From the NCBI GenBank assembly GCA_964351745.1, contig CAYGPI010000004.1, forward strand, positions 1 to 64,000: DNA of 64,000 bases, read 5' to 3'. The stretch comes from CAYNJF01 sp964351745. GTDB taxonomy: Bacteria; Pseudomonadota; Gammaproteobacteria; Berkiellales; Berkiellaceae. Both the position numbers and the translations under genes were made by a program. Below are positions 61,241 through 64,000 of this stretch, in pieces; position 1 is the first letter of the stretch, and each line of letters opens with the position of its first letter. The notes beneath the pieces were generated by a model, which searched no databases, was not told the origin of the DNA, and saw only the letters and a list, made by a program, of their open reading frames with translations.

Positions 61241-64000
61241 ATGATCACAAATAATAATGACGAACCGTCTAGCACACCTCCTAACTCGAGCGCATCACAA
61301 ACAAGTGACATTGAATTCAAAAATCTTGAAGGTAGACTAACCTTCAAAGTCCGAGACCCAGATGAGGATTTGTCAGAGCCAAAAATTGACAAAGTTATTA
61401 AAGATGACAATGACGATGGCCTCATAGAAGTAGATTCTGAAGTCGGCAATCTTTTGATCGAGGGCAGCCCTGAGCAAGATAGGATCGTGGTTAAAAATGT
61501 TGTTGGCGATGTCGTTATCCACACAGGTGGTGGCAATGATGAAATCATTTTAGAGAGCATCAAAGGCAATGTATTCATTATTGGCCTTGATGGCCGTGAA
61601 GTGATAACTCTTAAGAATATTGATGGTGACTTATTGATTGATCCAAGTCTCGGATTAGCTTCATTGTTTGTCGATGGTGTCACTGGAGATACGGTTGTTT
61701 ATAATCTTCAAGTCAAAGTGTTCGTTTTAAACGACACCCTAATGGAGCTTCCTCAGTCCATGCCTGGTCTCATTACTTTTATGATGGATGATAGGCAACC
61801 AATAGCTGATGTTGAAGAAGAAGAAACAGAGCTGGCACTTATAGAGGTTGATAGTAGTGGTGGGTTTTCTGCGCCTCTTCATACAGTCCGAGCTCCTTTG
61901 AATGTATCTGAAACCCATTCTTCTCCTATAACTCGATCTACCAAGCCTGATGAGAACCCTCTAACTAAATCCGAATTTATTATCTTTGAGCAGTCTCTTG
62001 AGGTTAGTCCTGATAGTATTATTATTGGTAATGATAGTGACAATATCCTCAATGGGGGCATTGGGCCTGATTCTATTTTTGGAAAAGGTGGGAATGATAT
62101 TCTCATTGGAGGTCCTGGCTCTGACTTTCTTCATGGTGGAAGTGGCATAGATACGGCAGATTACTCAGGATCGAGTGCAGGAGTTCAGGTTAATTTATCG
62201 ACAGGGGTTGGTACTGGTGGGGATGCTGAGGGTGATTGGATAGCTCAAAGTACGCAATCCGCATATTTTGAGCTGTATCAAGGATCTGGGCGTTTCGTAG
62301 GTAATCTCCTAGATTTAATTGATAATGGAGCTATGCCTATTTGTTCAGGTGATATTCAGGGAATTGATTTAGCCTATATATTTCCTGAAGGGAACTTTAC
62401 TCCTTACACTCCTATTCAGATCCCTGATGTCACTGAAGGTGGCCCCACGCGGTTTAATGAAAATTATGGTGTGGTCTTTGTAACAATGCTCAATATTAAT
62501 GCTGGAGGCACTTACCTCTTTGAGCTTAATTCAGATGATGAGTCTCAGTTGTATATTGATGGACATCTTGTTGTTTCTGATGATTATTTTATATCTGGAG
62601 AAGGGATAGATCAAACACCACGTAACGTATCAAGCCATGGATCAATGGAATTAAGCTCAGGATTACATACAGTAAGAGTCCTATTTAAAGAAGGTGGTGG
62701 TGGTGATTTCATTAGAATCGGATATCAAGGAGCTGATACTGATGGACAATTACAGCTATTAGATAATCAGTTAGTTGGAAACAAAATTTCAACCATCGAA
62801 AACATTATTGGATCCAATGATGACGATATCATTATTGGTGATTCAGGGATGAATAAACTTGATGGGCGTGCAGGAAATGATCACATTGAGGGTGGTATGG
62901 GTTGTGACCTGCTAATTGGAGGAGAGGGCATTGATACGCTTTTAGGTGGAGATGGTGCTGATATTCTAGATGGTGGAGATGGTGCTGATATTTTAAATGG
63001 TGATGCAGGCGATGATACGCTCATAGGAGGAGAAGGACCAGATACCTTTGATGGTGGAGAAGGCACTGATACCGTTGATTATTCTTCCTCAGAGGAAGCT
63101 GTCCAGGTTAGTTTATTGCTAGCACGCGGATTGGGGGGAGATGCTCATGGGGATGTCTATGTTCAAAATGATGCTTCTATGCAGAGCGATACCTTTGATG
63201 CTTTAAATCCGATCTATTACGAAGTCTTTAGAACAGGTGGTAATATTTCTGACCTCCCAGCTCTGATAGCGGGTGGGGCGACTTCAAGTACCAGTGGATT
63301 TATTTCTGGCTTCGATCTAAGCTACATTTTTAATGATAATACTCAGCCATCATACAATGCCTCTCAAGTTTTAGAGAGAGTTACTTTCACAGATTTTGAT
63401 GAGAATTATGGTGTTAGATTTACGGCTTTGCTTAATATTGTGAATGCTGGTGATTATCGTTTTTATTTGAACTCAGATAATCAGTCTGCCATTGCTCTTG
63501 ATGGCGAAACCATCGTTACTGATAACTTTGATACATCAAACATTTTGGAGAGAGATGGCTTGTATCAAACAGCTAGTGAAGTAGAATTGAACTTAACGCA
63601 AGGTGAGCATCTCATTGAAATATTTTTTGTTGAAACTGTAGAGACTGAATTTCTTAAGGCTGGGTTCAGTGGGCCAGATACCAATGGCGAGATCAGTTTG
63701 TTAGACGGGAGCCTTATCAATATAGGGTCAAAAACAACAACCATCGAAAACATTATTGGATCAAATTATGATGATGTCATCATTGGTGGTTCAGGGACAA
63801 ATAAACTTGATGGACGTGCAGGAAATGATCACCTTGAGGGTGGTATGGGTGATGATATGTTAATTGGAGGAGAAGGTATTGATACAGCCAGCTATGCATC
63901 CTCCAATCAAGGCGTTGAGGTTTCACTAATCAATAACGTGGCTAAATTTGGTCATGCAGCAGGAGATACTTTAGAAGGCATTGAGAACCTGGAAGGATCT
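61241..64000 (+). CDS. Very large RTX protein with PA14-like domains, runs off the window
   Basis: The frame is open for 920 codons from ATG 61241 (GGAGGA five bases before) to the window end. Residues 1-200 form an acidic region (SDIEFKNLEGRLTFKVRDPD, then beta-helix-like GDVVIHTGGGNDEIIL). RTX repeats begin near 265 (NDSDNILNGGIGPDSIFG). Two PA14-like domains (about 330-506 and 646-813) are inserted between RTX blocks, each with FNENYGV or FDENYGV and a beta-rich NSDD/NSDN loop. Each is followed by the same phrase TIENIIGSN and GRAGNDH. A calcium-dependent adhesin or toxin exported by a type I system is likely; the nearby transporter pair is a candidate exporter. The secretion signal is outside the window. 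Confidence 0.85.
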   Translation, partial: MITNNNDEPSSTPPNSSASQTSDIEFKNLEGRLTFKVRDPDEDLSEPKIDKVIKDDNDDGLIEVDSEVGNLLIEGSPEQDRIVVKNVVGDVVIHTGGGNDEIILESIKGNVFIIGLDGREVITLKNIDGDLLIDPSLGLASLFVDGVTGDTVVYNLQVKVFVLNDTLMELPQSMPGLITFMMDDRQPIADVEEEETELALIEVDSSGGFSAPLHTVRAPLNVSETHSSPITRSTKPDENPLTKSEFIIFEQSLEVSPDSIIIGNDSDNILNGGIGPDSIFGKGGNDILIGGPGSDFLHGGSGIDTADYSGSSAGVQVNLSTGVGTGGDAEGDWIAQSTQSAYFELYQGSGRFVGNLLDLIDNGAMPICSGDIQGIDLAYIFPEGNFTPYTPIQIPDVTEGGPTRFNENYGVVFVTMLNINAGGTYLFELNSDDESQLYIDGHLVVSDDYFISGEGIDQTPRNVSSHGSMELSSGLHTVRVLFKEGGGGDFIRIGYQGADTDGQLQLLDNQLVGNKISTIENIIGSNDDDIIIGDSGMNKLDGRAGNDHIEGGMGCDLLIGGEGIDTLLGGDGADILDGGDGADILNGDAGDDTLIGGEGPDTFDGGEGTDTVDYSSSEEAVQVSLLLARGLGGDAHGDVYVQNDASMQSDTFDALNPIYYEVFRTGGNISDLPALIAGGATSSTSGFISGFDLSYIFNDNTQPSYNASQVLERVTFTDFDENYGVRFTALLNIVNAGDYRFYLNSDNQSAIALDGETIVTDNFDTSNILERDGLYQTASEVELNLTQGEHLIEIFFVETVETEFLKAGFSGPDTNGEISLLDGSLINIGSKTTTIENIIGSNYDDVIIGGSGTNKLDGRAGNDHLEGGMGDDMLIGGEGIDTASYASSNQGVEVSLINNVAKFGHAAGDTLEGIENLEGS

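Noticed and set aside
61069..61683. Minus-strand 204-codon frame opposite the start of the large RTX gene
   Set aside because: Ser/Pro/Leu-rich shadow over most of its length. Its last 50 codons (SQDYSPLVLEASITGTIIEH) lie outside the RTX gene and look faintly protein-like, so a gene remnant is possible but unsupported.
62881..63066. Minus-strand frame rich in SPSPP repeats
   Set aside because: Antisense of the GGxGxD repeats; a shadow.

Overview
The window reads as a chromosome segment of a Gammaproteobacterium with moderate-to-low GC. The lapB-pyrF order, type I secretion with RTX substrates, an RND pump, Fic enzymes and a large coiled-coil protein with an acidic C-terminus suggest a host- or protist-associated lineage such as Legionellales; this placement is inferred and not certain. 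Two runs of N (14506-14605 and 31496-31505) show it is a draft assembly.

Layout. 1-5821: lapB (truncated at the window start), pyrF, and a surface-polysaccharide set (WecA-like phosphosugar transferase, WbpM-like dehydratase, galU). 6346-15366: a type I secretion locus with two ABC transporters and an HlyD adaptor on the minus strand, facing two tandem RTX proteins on the plus strand. 15427-18424: a minus-strand partner-switching module (histidine kinase, RsbU-like phosphatase with receiver, RsbW-like kinase, STAS protein). 18784-20320: a P-loop enzyme and a kinase-fold phosphotransferase. 20651-23464: a 937-residue protein of unknown function that could be an effector. 23564-26260: a porin, a microcin-like peptide gene broken by an in-frame TGA, and a flavodoxin-like reductase. 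26340-28231: a Fic gene with its own operator, flanked by direct repeats and by a copy of the tRNA-Asn 3' end. 28279-33134: aminotransferase, uvrB (damaged at the second gap) and a dicarboxylate-type symporter.

33233-45027: tRNA-Val(GAC) carries an integrated element of about 11.7 kb, bounded by a 19-bp exact repeat of the tRNA 3' end. Its core (integrase, AlpA regulator, toprim primase, DUF927 helicase, DUF5681 protein) resembles a P4-like satellite. Its cargo is a UvrD-like helicase with a DUF2971 protein, convergent with a multi-zinc-ribbon PD-(D/E)XK nuclease and a membrane-anchored protein. This cargo is the best candidate in the window for an undescribed, probably defence-related, system.

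45106-50499: an ISL3 transposase remnant beside a broken gene, then Fic, APH-like kinase, AadA-like nucleotidyltransferase, GNAT and a second APH-like kinase. 50644-57636: a secreted protein, an RND adaptor and pump, an ATP-grasp-like protein and a small hypothetical. 57666-59273: an ABC-F gene with a good promoter, a six-codon upstream ORF and a chain of palindromes in its leader. 59435-64000: an SDR fragment, a hemolysin-III family protein, a TfoX N-domain protein, and a third, very large RTX protein with two PA14-like insertions that runs off the window.
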